From a bacterium (GTDB lineage: Bacteria > Calditrichota > Calditrichia > RBG-13-44-9 > J042), in the NCBI GenBank assembly GCA_015485355.1, contig WFTQ01000065.1:25215-89214 (forward strand): DNA of 64,000 nucleotides. Direction: 5' to 3'. The position numbers were made by a program, and so were the translations under genes. Positions 34,204 through 45,500 of the stretch are shown piece after piece; the first letter of the stretch is position 1, and each line of letters begins with the position of its first letter. The notes beneath the pieces were generated by a model, which saw only the letters and a list, made by a program, of their open reading frames with translations, had not been told where the DNA came from and did not search any database.

Positions 34204-34276
34204 CTTTTTTATTGGGTTTGGCAAGGGCGTTTTAAGAAAAGTTTGGTTTAAATCTTAAATTTTTGGAGGAAATCCG

Positions 34277-35467
34277 ATGGCGAAGGCAAAATTTGAAAGA
34301 ACAAAGCCCCACGTCAATGTGGGTACAATCGGTCATGTGGACCATGGCAAGACCACTCTGACGGCGGCCATTACCAAGTATCTGGCCCGCAAAGGTCTGG
34401 CGCAGGAACGCGAATTTGATGACATCGATAACGCGCCGGAAGAACGCGAACGTGGGATCACCATTGCCACCGCCCACGTGGAATACGAAACCGATAAGCG
34501 CCATTACGCCCATGTGGATTGTCCCGGTCATGCCGACTATGTGAAGAATATGATCACCGGTGCGGCCCAGATGGATGGCGCCATCCTGGTCGTGAGTGCC
34601 GCCGATGGGCCCATGCCGCAGACTCGAGAGCACATCCTGTTGGCCCGTCAGGTGAACGTCCCTTACATCATTGTATTTTTGAATAAAGTGGATCAGGTCG
34701 ATGATCCGGAATTGCTGGATCTGGTGGAGCTGGAAGTGCGGGAGTTGCTGAGCAGCTACGAGTTTCCGGGTGATGACGTGCCGGTGATCCGCGGGAGTGC
34801 CCTGAAGGCCTTGCAAAATCCCGACGACCCCGAAGCCACCCAGTGCATCCAGGAATTGGTCGATGCCCTGGATGAGTACATCCCCGTTCCCGAACGCGAT
34901 GTGGATAAACCCTTCCTTATGCCCGTGGAAGACGTCTTTAGCATTACCGGACGGGGTACCGTGGGTACCGGACGCATCGAGCGGGGGCGCGTCAAAGTGG
35001 GCGATGAGGTGGAGATTGTGGGGCTGGGAGCCCATCGGAAGACCGTGGTGACCGGTATCGAAATGTTTCGCAAGATTTTGGATGAAGGGATTGCCGGCGA
35101 CAATGTGGGACTGTTGTTGCGCGGGGTGGAAAAAGACGAATTGGAGCGGGGTATGGTGGTGTCGGCACCCGGTTCCATCACGCCGCACACGCGTTTTAAG
35201 GCCAATGTCTACGTGTTGAAGAAAGAGGAAGGTGGACGGCATACGCCTTTCTTCAGCGGTTATCGACCGCAATTCTACTTCCGTACGACCGATGTAACCG
35301 GCGAAATCAAGTTGCCCGAAGGCGTGGAAATGGTGATGCCGGGCGATAACATCGTGATGGAAGTGAACCTCTTGAAGCCCATCGCTCTGGAGAAGGAATT
35401 GCGTTTTGCTATCCGCGAAGGGGGTCGCACGGTGGGTGCCGGGGTGGTGACCGAGATTCTCGAATAG
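34277..35467 (+). CDS. tuf: Elongation factor Tu
   Basis: EF-Tu delivers aminoacyl-tRNA to the ribosome with GTP. The 396 residues are complete: G1 [11 protein letters not shown]2 [14 protein letters not shown] (with the switch threonine), G3 [13 protein letters not shown]4 NKVDQV and G5 GSALKAL. Domains 2 and 3 follow with [12 protein letters not shown] and [14 protein letters not shown] site lies seven bases before ATG 34277. The location directly after tRNA-Thr(GGT) is that of tufB in Escherichia coli. There is no second copy after fusA in this window. Confidence 0.99.
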   Translation: MAKAKFERTKPHVNVGTIGHVDHGKTTLTAAITKYLARKGLAQEREFDDIDNAPEERERGITIATAHVEYETDKRHYAHVDCPGHADYVKNMITGAAQMDGAILVVSAADGPMPQTREHILLARQVNVPYIIVFLNKVDQVDDPELLDLVELEVRELLSSYEFPGDDVPVIRGSALKALQNPDDPEATQCIQELVDALDEYIPVPERDVDKPFLMPVEDVFSITGRGTVGTGRIERGRVKVGDEVEIVGLGAHRKTVVTGIEMFRKILDEGIAGDNVGLLLRGVEKDELERGMVVSAPGSITPHTRFKANVYVLKKEEGGRHTPFFSGYRPQFYFRTTDVTGEIKLPEGVEMVMPGDNIVMEVNLLKPIALEKELRFAIREGGRTVGAGVVTEILE

Positions 35468-35510
35468 CCAACGGGTTGGATGAAGTGGACAAAATAGATG
35501 GGACGGTAAA

Positions 35511-35660
35511 GTGCGCGAGATAATAACGCTGGAATGTACGGTGTGTAAACAAAGAAATTATACCACGACCAAGAACAAGCGAAAGCATCCGGAGCGGGTG
35601 GAGTACAAGAAATATTGCAAATTTTGCAATAAGCATACGATACATAAGGAAACGAGATAA
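35511..35660 (+). CDS. rpmG: Ribosomal protein L33 (zinc-binding form)
   Basis: This 49-residue gene starts at GTG 35511; an upstream ATG at 35498 runs into a stop after two codons. The translation starts [17 protein letters not shown] and ends [10 protein letters not shown]. Four cysteines (C9, C12, C36, C39) make the zinc site of the C-plus form. It sits between tuf and tRNA-Trp, the place where rpmG is found in many bacteria. Confidence 0.95.
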   Translation: MREIITLECTVCKQRNYTTTKNKRKHPERVEYKKYCKFCNKHTIHKETR

Positions 35661-35675
35661 CTCGTTAATTGGGTT

Positions 35676-35749
35676 AGGCCTGTAGCTCAATTGGCTAGAG
35701 CACCGGTCTCCAAAACCGGGGGTTGGGGGTTCGAGTCCCTCCAGGCCTG
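35676..35749 (+). tRNA. tRNA-Trp(CCA)
   Basis: Acceptor AGGCCTG with CAGGCCT, D arm GCTC/GAGC, anticodon stem CCGGT/ACCGG with loop CTCCAAA (anticodon CCA, tryptophan), T arm GGGGG-TTCGAGT-CCCTC, discriminator G. It is 15 bases after rpmG and 45 before secE, a conserved place for this tRNA in many bacteria. Confidence 0.96.
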
Positions 35750-35794
35750 CTCCCAATTAATGAGTTTTTTAATGTCAAAACGCCGAGTAGAGTT

Positions 35795-35977
35795 ATGTTG
35801 AAAAAGGCCAAAGATTTTATCGAAGATGTGCAGACGGAAATGAAAAAAGTGAGCTGGCCGGAAACCAATCAGCTGCTCAACTCCACCATCGTCGTGATCG
35901 TGATTTCCATATTGTTTACTCTGTACATCTTTTTTGTGGACCAAATTGTGACGTTTTTGATCAAATATCTATACTGA
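35795..35977 (+). CDS. secE: Preprotein translocase subunit SecE
   Basis: SecE stabilises SecY in the Sec channel. From ATG 35795 it has 60 residues with one membrane helix (IVVIVISILFTLYIFFVDQIV) and the conserved preceding amphipathic stretch EMKKVSWPETNQLL. The single-helix, 60-residue type is the common short form. The frame is open further upstream but overlaps tRNA-Trp, so the later start is chosen. nusG follows after 14 bases. Confidence 0.96.
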   Translation: MLKKAKDFIEDVQTEMKKVSWPETNQLLNSTIVVIVISILFTLYIFFVDQIVTFLIKYLY

Positions 35978-35991
35978 TAAGGAAAACATCC

Positions 35992-36528
35992 GTGGAAAAA
36001 AAGTGGTACACATTGCGTGTGATGTCCGGGCAGGAGAACAAGGTCAAAGCCCATCTGGAAAACAATATCGAACTGCGGGGAATGCAGGAGCATTTTGGGC
36101 GAATCATTGTGCCTTCGCAACCGGTGCTGGAGATGCGCAATGGGAAAAAGCGCGTGAAAAACAAGGTGTTTTTTCCGGGCTATATTTTGATCGAGATGGA
36201 TTACGACACCCGAACGGCCATGTTGGGGCAGGAGACACCGGGCGTCATCGGTTTTGTGGGGCCCAAAAACAATCCTCAGGAGGTGCGTCCGGAGGAAGTG
36301 GAAGCGGTTTTACGGAAGGTGGAGCGCGAAGAGGCCACCGTGGAGAAAGTGGAAGTCCCCTTCAAAGTCGGGGATACCATTCGGGTGGTGGACGGCCCCT
36401 TTGCCGACTTTACCGGCGTGGTTGAAGAAATCAATGAAGAGAAAAAGAAGGTGAAGGTGTTGGTCAGCATCTTTGGTCGGCCGACACCGGTGGAACTGGA
36501 TTTTCTACAGGTTGAACTGGAAAAATAA
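35992..36528 (+). CDS. nusG: Transcription antitermination factor NusG
   Basis: NusG binds the RNA polymerase clamp and couples it to Rho or to the ribosome. The 178-residue protein has the N-terminal NGN domain (KWYTLRVMSGQENKVKAHLE, then FFPGYILIEMD) and the KOW domain (FKVGDTIRVVDGPFADFTGV). GTG 35992 is the start, eight bases after AAGGA. It is part of the classic secE-nusG-rplK-rplA order. Confidence 0.98.
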   Translation: MEKKWYTLRVMSGQENKVKAHLENNIELRGMQEHFGRIIVPSQPVLEMRNGKKRVKNKVFFPGYILIEMDYDTRTAMLGQETPGVIGFVGPKNNPQEVRPEEVEAVLRKVEREEATVEKVEVPFKVGDTIRVVDGPFADFTGVVEEINEEKKKVKVLVSIFGRPTPVELDFLQVELEK

Positions 36529-36544
36529 ACGATAGGTATTTCCC

Positions 36545-36973
36545 ATGGCCAAAAAAGTGTTAGGTTACATCAAATTGCAGATACCTGCGGGTCAGGCGAA
36601 CCCGTCTCCGCCTGTAGGCCCGGCGTTGGGGCAACACGGGGTGAATATTATGGAATTCTGTAAGGCGTTTAATGCGCGTACCCAGGATAAAATGGGCTAT
36701 ATCATCCCGGTGATCATTACGGTGTACGCCGATCGCTCGTTCACTTTTATTACCAAAACCCCCCCGGCGTCCACTCTGTTGTTGAAAGCGGCGGGCATCG
36801 AGAAAGGCTCCGGGGAACCCAATCGAAATAAAGTAGGTAAAGTGACCCGGACACAGGTGGAGGAGATTGCCCGAAGCAAAATGCCCGACCTGAACGCCGG
36901 CGATATCCAGGCCGCCATGCGCATCATAGAAGGTACGGCTCGGAGTATGGGGATTGAAGTGGTTGAATCATAG
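36545..36973 (+). CDS. rplK: Ribosomal protein L11
   Basis: L11 forms the base of the factor-binding stalk and binds the GTPase-associated region of 23S rRNA. The 142 residues are complete; [19 protein letters not shown] is the proline-rich N-terminal domain that is the thiostrepton site, and the C-terminal RNA-binding domain ends [16 protein letters not shown] 36545 is 16 bases after nusG. Confidence 0.98.
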   Translation: MAKKVLGYIKLQIPAGQANPSPPVGPALGQHGVNIMEFCKAFNARTQDKMGYIIPVIITVYADRSFTFITKTPPASTLLLKAAGIEKGSGEPNRNKVGKVTRTQVEEIARSKMPDLNAGDIQAAMRIIEGTARSMGIEVVES

Positions 36974-36998
36974 AAAAATTTTTGAAGCGAGGCCATCT

Positions 36999-37697
36999 AT
37001 GAAAAAGCGAAGTAAAAGATACCGCGAAATTGCCCGACTGATTGAAAAACGCGAATACACATTGGACGAAGCCATCGGTTTGCTGAAAAAGACCGCTTCG
37101 GCGAAGTTCGACGAAACGGTGGAGATTGCTGTGCGTCTGGGTGTCGACCCTCGGCATGCCGATCAGGTGGTGCGGGGAACGGTGTCGTTGCCTCATGGGC
37201 TGGGTAAGGAAGTGCGTGTGTTGGTGATTGCGAAGGGCGATAAGGCCCGGGAAGCCGAAGAAGCCGGAGCCGATTATGTGGGCTACGAGGACTATATGGA
37301 AAAAATTCAACAGGGATGGTTGGATTTCGACGTGGTGATCGCCACCCCCGATGCCATGAAAGACCTGGCCAAGCTGGGGCGCATCCTGGGCCCCCGGGGG
37401 TTGATGCCCAGCCCTAAAAGCGGTACCGTTACCTTCGATGTGGGCAAAACGGTGAAAGAAGTCAAGGCCGGGAAAATCGATTTCCGGGTGGATAAGACCG
37501 GCATTGTGCACACCGGCGTGGGGAAAGTCTCTTTCGAGCCGGAAAAACTGAAGGAAAATATCAAAACCCTGGTGCAGACCATCATTCGTTTGAAACCCCC
37601 TTCGGCAAAGGGAACCTATTTGAGAAGCATTTATCTGTCCAACACCATGGGGCCGGGGATCAAACTGGTAACCAATCCCCAGGAGTATCAGGATTAA
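36999..37697 (+). CDS. rplA: Ribosomal protein L1
   Basis: L1 forms the mobile stalk near the E site and in many bacteria represses the L11-L1 message. From ATG 36999 it has 232 residues with the expected start [20 protein letters not shown] and the signature [14 protein letters not shown]. The frame is open to 36954 inside rplK, but GCGAGG just before 36999 and the family start point to the ATG. Confidence 0.97.
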   Translation: MKKRSKRYREIARLIEKREYTLDEAIGLLKKTASAKFDETVEIAVRLGVDPRHADQVVRGTVSLPHGLGKEVRVLVIAKGDKAREAEEAGADYVGYEDYMEKIQQGWLDFDVVIATPDAMKDLAKLGRILGPRGLMPSPKSGTVTFDVGKTVKEVKAGKIDFRVDKTGIVHTGVGKVSFEPEKLKENIKTLVQTIIRLKPPSAKGTYLRSIYLSNTMGPGIKLVTNPQEYQD

Positions 37698-37721
37698 TTG
37701 AAAAGACCGAGGTAGCAAACG

Positions 37722-38240
37722 ATGCCGACACCACAGAAGGAACAGATCGTTAAGGAGATGACCGACAAGTTTTCCCAGGCGCAAAGCATCATTCTGGCGG
37801 ATTTTACGGGTATCGATGTGAATACCCTGACCGCGCTGCGCAAGCGCTTCCGAGAAGCGAACGTCGAATACCGGGTGGTCAAGAATACACTGGCCCGTCT
37901 TTCGGTGCGCCATGCGGGGATCGAAGGATTGGAGGAGTACCTGGTAGGCGTCAATTCTTATGCCATCAGCTACGACGATCCCACCAAACCGATTAAAGTC
38001 GTCGAAGAGTTTAAGAAAGAACTGGACGATAAGTTCAAGATCAAGGCCGCCTATTTTGAAGGAAGGATCATCGGACCGGATCGGGTTGCCGAACTGGCGA
38101 CATTGCCCAGCCGGGAGGAGTTGCTGGCTCAGTTTGTGGGGCTGTTGAATTCGCCCATGGGCAAGTTGGTCGCCACCCTTCAGGGGGCGATGGTCAAATT
38201 CGTCGGCGTTTTAAAAGCGCTGGAAGAAAGCAAACAATAA
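37722..38240 (+). CDS. rplJ: Ribosomal protein L10
   Basis: L10 anchors the L7/L12 dimers on the ribosome. The 172 residues show the N-terminal rRNA-binding part (DFTGIDVNTLTALRKRFREA, VKNTLARLSV) and a C-terminal helix that binds L12. It lies only 24 bases after rplA, so there is no room for the long L10 leader that controls this operon in enterobacteria. Confidence 0.97.
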   Translation: MPTPQKEQIVKEMTDKFSQAQSIILADFTGIDVNTLTALRKRFREANVEYRVVKNTLARLSVRHAGIEGLEEYLVGVNSYAISYDDPTKPIKVVEEFKKELDDKFKIKAAYFEGRIIGPDRVAELATLPSREELLAQFVGLLNSPMGKLVATLQGAMVKFVGVLKALEESKQ

Positions 38241-38282
38241 TCCATCGTTAATCAAGTTACTATAATTGGAGGTATTGGCAAA

Positions 38283-38675
38283 ATGGCTGATATTACCCGT
38301 GAAGATGTGATTGCATATTTAGAAAAGGCCACCATGCTGGAGATTTCGGAGCTGATTAAGGAGATTGAAGAGAAGTTTGGGGTCACCGCAGCGGCCCCGG
38401 TGGCTGTGCCCGTCGGCGGTGCCGTTGCAGGAGCGGGGGCCGCGGAAGCCGCCGCAGAAGAAAAGACCGAGTTCGATGTGGTTCTCAAAGACATCGGTTC
38501 CCAGAAAATCCAGGTGATTAAGGTGGTTCGCGCCATCACCAATCTGGGCCTCAAAGAAGCCAAAGAGCTGGTGGAAAGTGCACCCAAAGCCGTAAAAGAA
38601 GGTGTGTCCAAAGCCGAAGCCGAGGAGCTCAAAAAGCAGCTGGAAGAGGTCGGGGCGACCGTGGAAATCAAATAA
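38283..38675 (+). CDS. rplL: Ribosomal protein L7/L12
   Basis: The stalk protein recruits and stimulates translation factors. Its 130 residues have an N-terminal dimerisation part, an alanine- and glycine-rich hinge ([20 protein letters not shown]) and a conserved C-terminal domain ([20 protein letters not shown]). A GGAGG site precedes ATG 38283. rpoB follows 42 bases later. Confidence 0.98.
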   Translation: MADITREDVIAYLEKATMLEISELIKEIEEKFGVTAAAPVAVPVGGAVAGAGAAEAAAEEKTEFDVVLKDIGSQKIQVIKVVRAITNLGLKEAKELVESAPKAVKEGVSKAEAEELKKQLEEVGATVEIK

Positions 38676-38717
38676 AAATTTCGTACCCCAAATCATTAAA
38701 AAGAGGTGGTTCCTTTG

Positions 38718-41700
38718 ATGGACAACAGCTTGATTAAGCGAAAATCGTTTTCCAAGATTCCCACGATCATTGAATATCCCAACCTGCTGGATATTCAATT
38801 GAAATCGTTTGCGGAATTTTTACAGGAGGATAAGGCCCCGGCGGAGCGCGAGGACAAGGGGTTGCAGGCGGTGTTTCTGAATATCTTTCCGATCGTGGAC
38901 AGCCGGGAGAACTTTATCCTGGATTTTGTCGAGTATTACATCGATAAGCCCAAATATTCCGTCCAGGAATGCCGGGAGCGGGGGTTGACATATGCGGTGC
39001 CTTTAAAAGCCAAACTGCGGCTTTCCATCAAGGATCCCACGGGTGAGACGGACGAGTACACCGAAACCATCGAACAGGATGTTTATTTGGGAAACATCCC
39101 CTATATGACGGAACGGGGAACTTTTGTGATCAACGGTGCCGAACGGGTGATCGTTAACCAGTTGCACCGGGCTCCCGGGGTGTTTTTCGATGAGAGCATC
39201 CATCCCAATGGTACCAAGATCTTTTCCGCCCGGATCATTCCCTTCCGGGGAAGCTGGGTGGAGTTTATGACCGATGTGAATGATAATTTGCATGTGTACA
39301 TCGACCGGAAGAAAAAATTCTATGTGACGACGTTTCTGAGGGCTTTGGGTTTTAAAACCGATCAGGAGATTCTGCAGCTGTTCGATTTGGTCGACGAGGT
39401 GGAATTGCTCAAAACCGATACCCTTTCCCTGGTTGGGCGAAAAACGGTTGAGGATGTCGTGGATGAAAAGACCGGGGAGGTGCTGGTTGAAGCGGGCACG
39501 GTCTTGGACGAGGATGTGATCGAAGCGTTGAAAAACAAAAAGGTCCACACCATCAAACTGGTGCAGGTGAACGATCCCTCCATGCCCAATATCGTGTTGA
39601 ATACCCTGGAAAAGGATCCGGCCAAGACCGAGGAAGCGGCCCTCCGAACCATATATGAGCTGCTACGCTCCGGTGAACCCCCGGATATGGACACCGCCCG
39701 GGACTTGTTAAAAAAGATGTTTTTCAATCCCAAACGCTATGAGCTGGGTGCGGTGGGACGCTATCGATTGAATAAGAAGCTGGGTCTGGATATCGATTAC
39801 GAAACCACGGTGTTGACGACGCAGGATTTTGTGGAGATTATCCGTTACCTGATTGAACTGCGCGAAGGCAGGCGCACCACCGACGATATTGACCATCTGG
39901 GCAATCGGCGGGTGCGAACGGTTGGGGAACAGCTGGCCGCCCAGTTTAATCTGGGCTTAACCCGCATGGCGCGCACGATCAAAGAACGGATGAACTTGGG
40001 CGATGCGGAAACGCTGACCCCTCAGGAGCTGGTCAATGCCCGGGCCATCACCTCGGTCATCAATACCTTTTTTGGTACCTCGCAGCTGTCGCAGTTTATG
40101 GATCAGACCAATCCGCTGTCGGAGCTGACCCATAAGCGGCGAATGAGTGCCCTGGGACCGGGAGGATTGACCCGCGAACGCGCCGGTTTCGAGGTGCGCG
40201 ATATTCATTATACCCATTATGGGCGCCTATGTCCCATCGAAACGCCCGAAGGACCAAACATCGGGCTCATCTCCTCGCTAAGTGTGCTGGGTCGAGTGAA
40301 CGACTTCGGGTTTATCGAAACCCCATACCGCAAAGTGAAAGATGCGAAAGTGACCGATGAAATCGAATTTCTTTCTGCGGACGATGAAGAACGCGCCGTG
40401 ATCGCCCAGTTTAACGCACCGGTGGACCCCCAAAGCGGTAAGTTCACCCGCAATCTGGTCAAGGTGCGGAAGCGAGGCGATTTTCTGGTTGTGCCCCCCG
40501 AAGAAGTCCAATATATCGATGTGGCCTCTAATCAGATTCTATCGGCTTCGGCCTCCTTGATACCGTTTGTGGAACATGACGACGCCAACCGGGCCCTGAT
40601 GGGATCCAATATGCAACGGCAGGCTGTGCCGCTCATCCGCACCGAAGCACCGGTTGTGGGTACCGGGATGGAAGCCAAGGTGGCGCGAGATTCCGGTGCT
40701 TTACTGGTGTCCGACGTGGATGGGGTGGTGGAAAAGGTGGATGCGGAACGCATTGTCATCCGCGTCAATCCGGATACGATCGATGATCCTCGTCAAATTC
40801 TAACCGGCGAGGCCCAACGGGTGGAATATCGATTGCTCAAGTTTGTGCGCACCAACCAAAACACCTGCATCAATCAGCGCCCCTTGGTAAACCAGGGGGA
40901 TGCGGTCAAAAAGGGGCAGGTGTTGGCGGATGGCCCCGCCACCGATCGGGGAGAGCTGGCGCTGGGGAAAAACATCCTGGTGGCTTTTATGCCCTGGAAT
41001 GGATACAACTTCGAAGATGCCATTGTGATATCAGAACGCATTGCCCGGGACGATGTCTATACGTCAATTCATATTGAGGAGTTTGAAATTCAGGTGCGGG
41101 ATACCAAACGCGGCGAAGAGGAACTCACCCGGGAAATCCCCAACGTCAGCGAGGAAGCGACGAAGAATCTGGATGAAAATGGCATCATTCGGATCGGGGC
41201 CGAGGTCAAAGCCGGGGACATCCTGGTGGGCAAGGTAACCCCCAAAGGCGAGACCGAACCGACACCGGAAGAGAAACTGTTGAAGGCGATCTTCGGCAGT
41301 AAAGCGGGAGATGTAAAAGATGCGTCCCTAAAATTGCCTGCCGGTATGCAGGGCATTGTCATTGATGCCAAACTTTTTTCACGGAAGAAGAAAGATCCCC
41401 GCACCAAAAAAGAAGACAAAAAGAAGATTGAGCAACTGGAAAAAGAGGCCGAAGAAAAGATCATCGCGATTCAAAAACGGTTGCGGAAGTATCTGTACGA
41501 CAAATTCAAGGATATACCGACCAAAGGAATCAAGACCAAACTGGACAAATATCTGGTCAAACCGGGTGACAAGATCACGGCCAAGACTTTCGAAAAAGTG
41601 GAAATTGATCTCATCGATTACCTGGAAGCCTGGTTTGATGACGACGAAAAGAACGACAAGGTTCGGAAGCTGTTTTCGGAATACAAGGTTTTGTTGCGGG

Positions 41701-42491
41701 AGATCGAAAACGATTTGCGTACCGAAAAGCACAAGATCATGATCGGCGATGAACTGCCGCCAGGAATTGTTCAGCTGGCAAAGGTATATGTGGCGCAGAA
41801 GCGTAAACTGAAGGTGGGCGATAAGATGGCGGGTCGCCACGGAAATAAGGGGGTGGTCGCCAAGATTGTCCCCATCGAGGACATGCCGTTCCTACCCGAT
41901 GGCACTCCCGTGGATATTGTGTTGAATCCCCTGGGGGTACCCTCACGCATGAATCTGGGGCAGATATTTGAAACGACTTTGGGTTGGGCCGGAAAGGTGC
42001 TGAATCGGTATTATGCCACACCGGTGTTCGATGGCGCCACTTATGAAGAAGTGCTGGAAGAGATGCGCCAGGCTGGTTTGCCGTTAACCGGAAAGATGAA
42101 AATTTACGATGGTCAGACCGGTGAACCCTTCGATCAGGAAGTAACCATCGGCTATATTTACATGATGAAGCTTTCTCACATGGTAGACGATAAAATTCAC
42201 GCACGTTCGATCGGTCCCTACTCGCTGATTACTCAACAACCATTGGGCGGTAAGGCGCAATTTGGTGGTCAGCGGTTTGGAGAAATGGAAGTTTGGGCGC
42301 TGGAAGCTTACGGAGCGGCTTACACGCTGCAGGAAATTCTGACCTACAAAAGTGATGATGTTCAGGGCCGGACCCGGGTCTACGAGGCGATTGTGAAAGG
42401 AGATAATCTACCCGAACCAGGTCGACCAGAGTCATTCAATGTTTTGGTAAAAGAGTTGCAAGGGTTGGGGCTGGATGTTAAGGTGGAGTAA
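38718..42491 (+). CDS. rpoB: RNA polymerase beta subunit
   Basis: The catalytic beta subunit has 1257 residues from ATG 38718, after AAGAGG; a GTG at 38706 is in frame but overlaps that site. The rifampicin region reads [20 protein letters not shown], with Asp, His, Arg and Ser positions of the sensitive type and a threonine at one asparagine position of Escherichia coli. [13 protein letters not shown] and [10 protein letters not shown] are intact. A lysine- and glutamate-rich helical insertion (about residues 890-1010) lies in the place of the lineage-specific insertion of Proteobacteria and Bacteroidota. Confidence 0.99.
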   Translation: MDNSLIKRKSFSKIPTIIEYPNLLDIQLKSFAEFLQEDKAPAEREDKGLQAVFLNIFPIVDSRENFILDFVEYYIDKPKYSVQECRERGLTYAVPLKAKLRLSIKDPTGETDEYTETIEQDVYLGNIPYMTERGTFVINGAERVIVNQLHRAPGVFFDESIHPNGTKIFSARIIPFRGSWVEFMTDVNDNLHVYIDRKKKFYVTTFLRALGFKTDQEILQLFDLVDEVELLKTDTLSLVGRKTVEDVVDEKTGEVLVEAGTVLDEDVIEALKNKKVHTIKLVQVNDPSMPNIVLNTLEKDPAKTEEAALRTIYELLRSGEPPDMDTARDLLKKMFFNPKRYELGAVGRYRLNKKLGLDIDYETTVLTTQDFVEIIRYLIELREGRRTTDDIDHLGNRRVRTVGEQLAAQFNLGLTRMARTIKERMNLGDAETLTPQELVNARAITSVINTFFGTSQLSQFMDQTNPLSELTHKRRMSALGPGGLTRERAGFEVRDIHYTHYGRLCPIETPEGPNIGLISSLSVLGRVNDFGFIETPYRKVKDAKVTDEIEFLSADDEERAVIAQFNAPVDPQSGKFTRNLVKVRKRGDFLVVPPEEVQYIDVASNQILSASASLIPFVEHDDANRALMGSNMQRQAVPLIRTEAPVVGTGMEAKVARDSGALLVSDVDGVVEKVDAERIVIRVNPDTIDDPRQILTGEAQRVEYRLLKFVRTNQNTCINQRPLVNQGDAVKKGQVLADGPATDRGELALGKNILVAFMPWNGYNFEDAIVISERIARDDVYTSIHIEEFEIQVRDTKRGEEELTREIPNVSEEATKNLDENGIIRIGAEVKAGDILVGKVTPKGETEPTPEEKLLKAIFGSKAGDVKDASLKLPAGMQGIVIDAKLFSRKKKDPRTKKEDKKKIEQLEKEAEEKIIAIQKRLRKYLYDKFKDIPTKGIKTKLDKYLVKPGDKITAKTFEKVEIDLIDYLEAWFDDDEKNDKVRKLFSEYKVLLREIENDLRTEKHKIMIGDELPPGIVQLAKVYVAQKRKLKVGDKMAGRHGNKGVVAKIVPIEDMPFLPDGTPVDIVLNPLGVPSRMNLGQIFETTLGWAGKVLNRYYATPVFDGATYEEVLEEMRQAGLPLTGKMKIYDGQTGEPFDQEVTIGYIYMMKLSHMVDDKIHARSIGPYSLITQQPLGGKAQFGGQRFGEMEVWALEAYGAAYTLQEILTYKSDDVQGRTRVYEAIVKGDNLPEPGRPESFNVLVKELQGLGLDVKVE

Positions 42492-42570
42492 ACCCAACAA
42501 ACCCCTAAATTGTATGTAGATTATTTCCTTAAAAACAAACCAAAATAAAACGTTTAAGGAGATGGTTGAC

Positions 42571-45500
42571 TTGGAAACTTATTTGCAAAAAGGCCAGATT
42601 TCAAAGATTTCCATCGGTTTGGCTTCCCCCAGTGCCATATTGGAGAAAAGTTATGGGGAAGTTACCAAGCCCGAGACCATTAATTACCGCTCCTTTAAGC
42701 CGGAAAAGGACGGGCTGTTTTGCGAAAAGATTTTCGGTCCGGTCAAGGATTATGAATGTCATTGCGGCAAATACAAACGAATTCGCTACAAAGGCATCAT
42801 CTGCGACCGCTGTGGAGTGGAGGTAACCACCAAAGCCGTGCGCCGGGAACGGATGGGGCACATCAGTCTGGCCGTGCCCATCGTGCACATCTGGTATTTT
42901 CGTTCCACCCCATCCAAAATCGGATATCTGCTCAATATCTCTCCCAAGGATCTGGAAAAAATCATTTACTACGAAGCGTATGTGGTCATTCAGCCGGGTG
43001 CGACCGGTTACAGTGTCGGGGATTTGCTGACGGAGGAGGAATACCTGAATGCCGTTGAAGGGCTTTCTCCGGAAGAGAAGAACTTGCCGGAGGATCACCC
43101 GGATAAGTTCATTGCCAAAATGGGCGGAGAAGCCATTCGGGACATGTTGCGACGCATCGATGTGGAGAAATTGGCCGATGAATTGCGCACCATTTTAAAG
43201 ACCGAGCGTTCCCAGCAAAAGAAGCTGGAGGCGCTGAAACGTTTGAAAGTGGTCGAGGCCTTCCGAACCCGGGAAAACGGCGAATATAAAAACAAACCCG
43301 AGTGGATGGTGCTGGATGTTATACCCGTGATTCCTCCGGAATTGCGGCCGTTGGTGCCCTTAGAGGGGGGGCGTTTTGCCACCTCCGATCTGAACGATCT
43401 GTACCGCCGGGTGATCATTCGAAACAATCGATTGAAAAAATTAATGGACATCAAGGCGCCGGAAGTTATTTTGCGAAACGAAAAGCGCATGCTTCAGGAG
43501 GCCGTGGATGCCCTGTTCGACAATACCAAGCGGACCACGGCCGTGCGGAGCGATGGCAACCGACCCCTGAAGTCGCTTTCGGATATGCTGCGCGGTAAAC
43601 AGGGACGCTTCCGGCTCAACCTGCTGGGAAAACGGGTGGATTATTCCGGCCGTTCGGTGATTGTGGTGGGTCCCAAACTGAAACTTTATGAATGTGGGTT
43701 ACCCAAGGAAATGGCCGTGGAGTTGTTCAAACCGTTTATCATCCGCAAATTGCAAGACCGTCGGATCGTGAAAACGGTGAAGAGTGCCAAACGGATTGTG
43801 GAACGTCGGGATGCCGTGGTGTTCGAGATTCTGGAAGAGATCGTCAAAGATCATCCGGTTCTTTTGAACCGGGCACCGACCCTGCACCGACTGGGGATTC
43901 AGGCCTTTCAACCCGTTTTGATCGAAGGGAAGGCTATCGAAATTCATCCCTTGGTTTGCACCGCCTTTAATGCCGACTTTGACGGAGACCAGATGGCCGT
44001 CCATGTGCCCCTTAGCTTCGAGGCGCAAATGGAGGCCCGTTTGCTCATGCTGGCCTCGCATAATATCCTCTCGCCGGCCAACGGAAGGCCCCTGGCCACC
44101 CCCAGTCAGGATATGGTGTTGGGGAGCTACTACCTGACCAAAGAAAAAAGCGGGGTGAAGGGCGAAGGCAAAATCTTTGCCTCTCCCGAAGAAGTCGTGA
44201 TCGCCTATAACGATGACAAAGTAGACCTCCACGCCATCATCAAGGTCCGAATCAACGGCGAATTAATCGAAACCACCGTGGGTCGGGTGCTCTTCAATCA
44301 GATCATTCCCGATGAGATGGGATTTATCAATGAGTTGATGTCCAAAAAAAACCTGGAGCAACTGGTTTCTAATGTGATGTTAAAAGCGGGTAACCTGCGC
44401 ACGGTGGAGTTTCTGGATGATTTAAAAGAACTGGGTTTTCGCTATGCCACGCTGGCCGGTACCAGCATTGGACTGGATGACGTGGTGATTCCCAAGAGCA
44501 AATACGATATTATTGAAAAGGCGTATGAAGAGGTTCAGCAACTGGAAGAACAGTACCGGATGGGCTTGATTACGGATGGGGAACGCTATAATAAGGTGAT
44601 CGATATCTGGACGCGGGTCACCGAACAGGTTTCCACGGAACTGTTCAAATTGCTGGAGTCCCATAAGGATGGGTTTAACAGTCTCTACATGATGTCGCAC
44701 TCAGGTGCCCGGGGCAGCCGGGAACAGATTCGCCAGCTGGCCGGGATGCGTGGCCTGATGGCCAAGCCCCAAAAAACCCTCACCGGGCAGACGGGTGAGA
44801 TTATCGAAAACCCGATCACGGCGAACTTTTTCGAAGGGCTATCGGTGCAGGAATACTTCATCTCCACCCACGGTGCCCGCAAAGGGTTGGCCGATACGGC
44901 CCTGAAAACCGCCGATGCCGGGTATCTGACCCGCCGATTGGTAGACGTGGCCCAGGATGTCATGATTACCGAGTACGATTGTGGCACGATTCTGGGCATC
45001 GAAACGTTTCCCATCAAAGAAGGCGAAAAGATCATCGAACCGCTGTCCGATCGGGTGCTGGGGCGGGTGTCGGTGGACGATGTGTATGATCCTCTGACCG
45101 GTGAGTTGATCGTGAAAGCCGGGCAGTTGATTGACGAGGATGTTGCCAGAAAGATCGATGAGTCGGTCATCGATTCGATCAAGATCCGCTCGGTATTGAC
45201 CTGCGAGTCGACCCGAGGGGTCTGTGCCATGTGTTATGGCCGGAATCTGGCCACGGGACGCCTGGTGGATATCGGCGAAGCGGTGGGAGTGATGGCGGCA
45301 CAGAGTATCGGTGAACCGGGTACCCAGTTGACCCTGCGAACGTTCCACATCGGTGGAACCGCCGGCCGAATCGCCGCCCAGTCCGAGGTGTTTGCCAAAG
45401 TGGCCGGTACCATCAAGTATGAAAACATCCGTTACCTGGATACCGAGATCGAGGAAGAGGGCGAGTGGCAGCAGGTGAAAATCAGCCTGGTCCGCAACGG

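Noticed and set aside
34232..35272. 346-codon minus-strand frame opposite tuf
   Set aside because: Antisense shadow; His/Gly/Gln-rich low-complexity translation and no family motif.
37698..37721. L10 leader regulating rplJ-rplL
   Set aside because: Only 24 bases separate rplA and rplJ, too little for the known structured leader.
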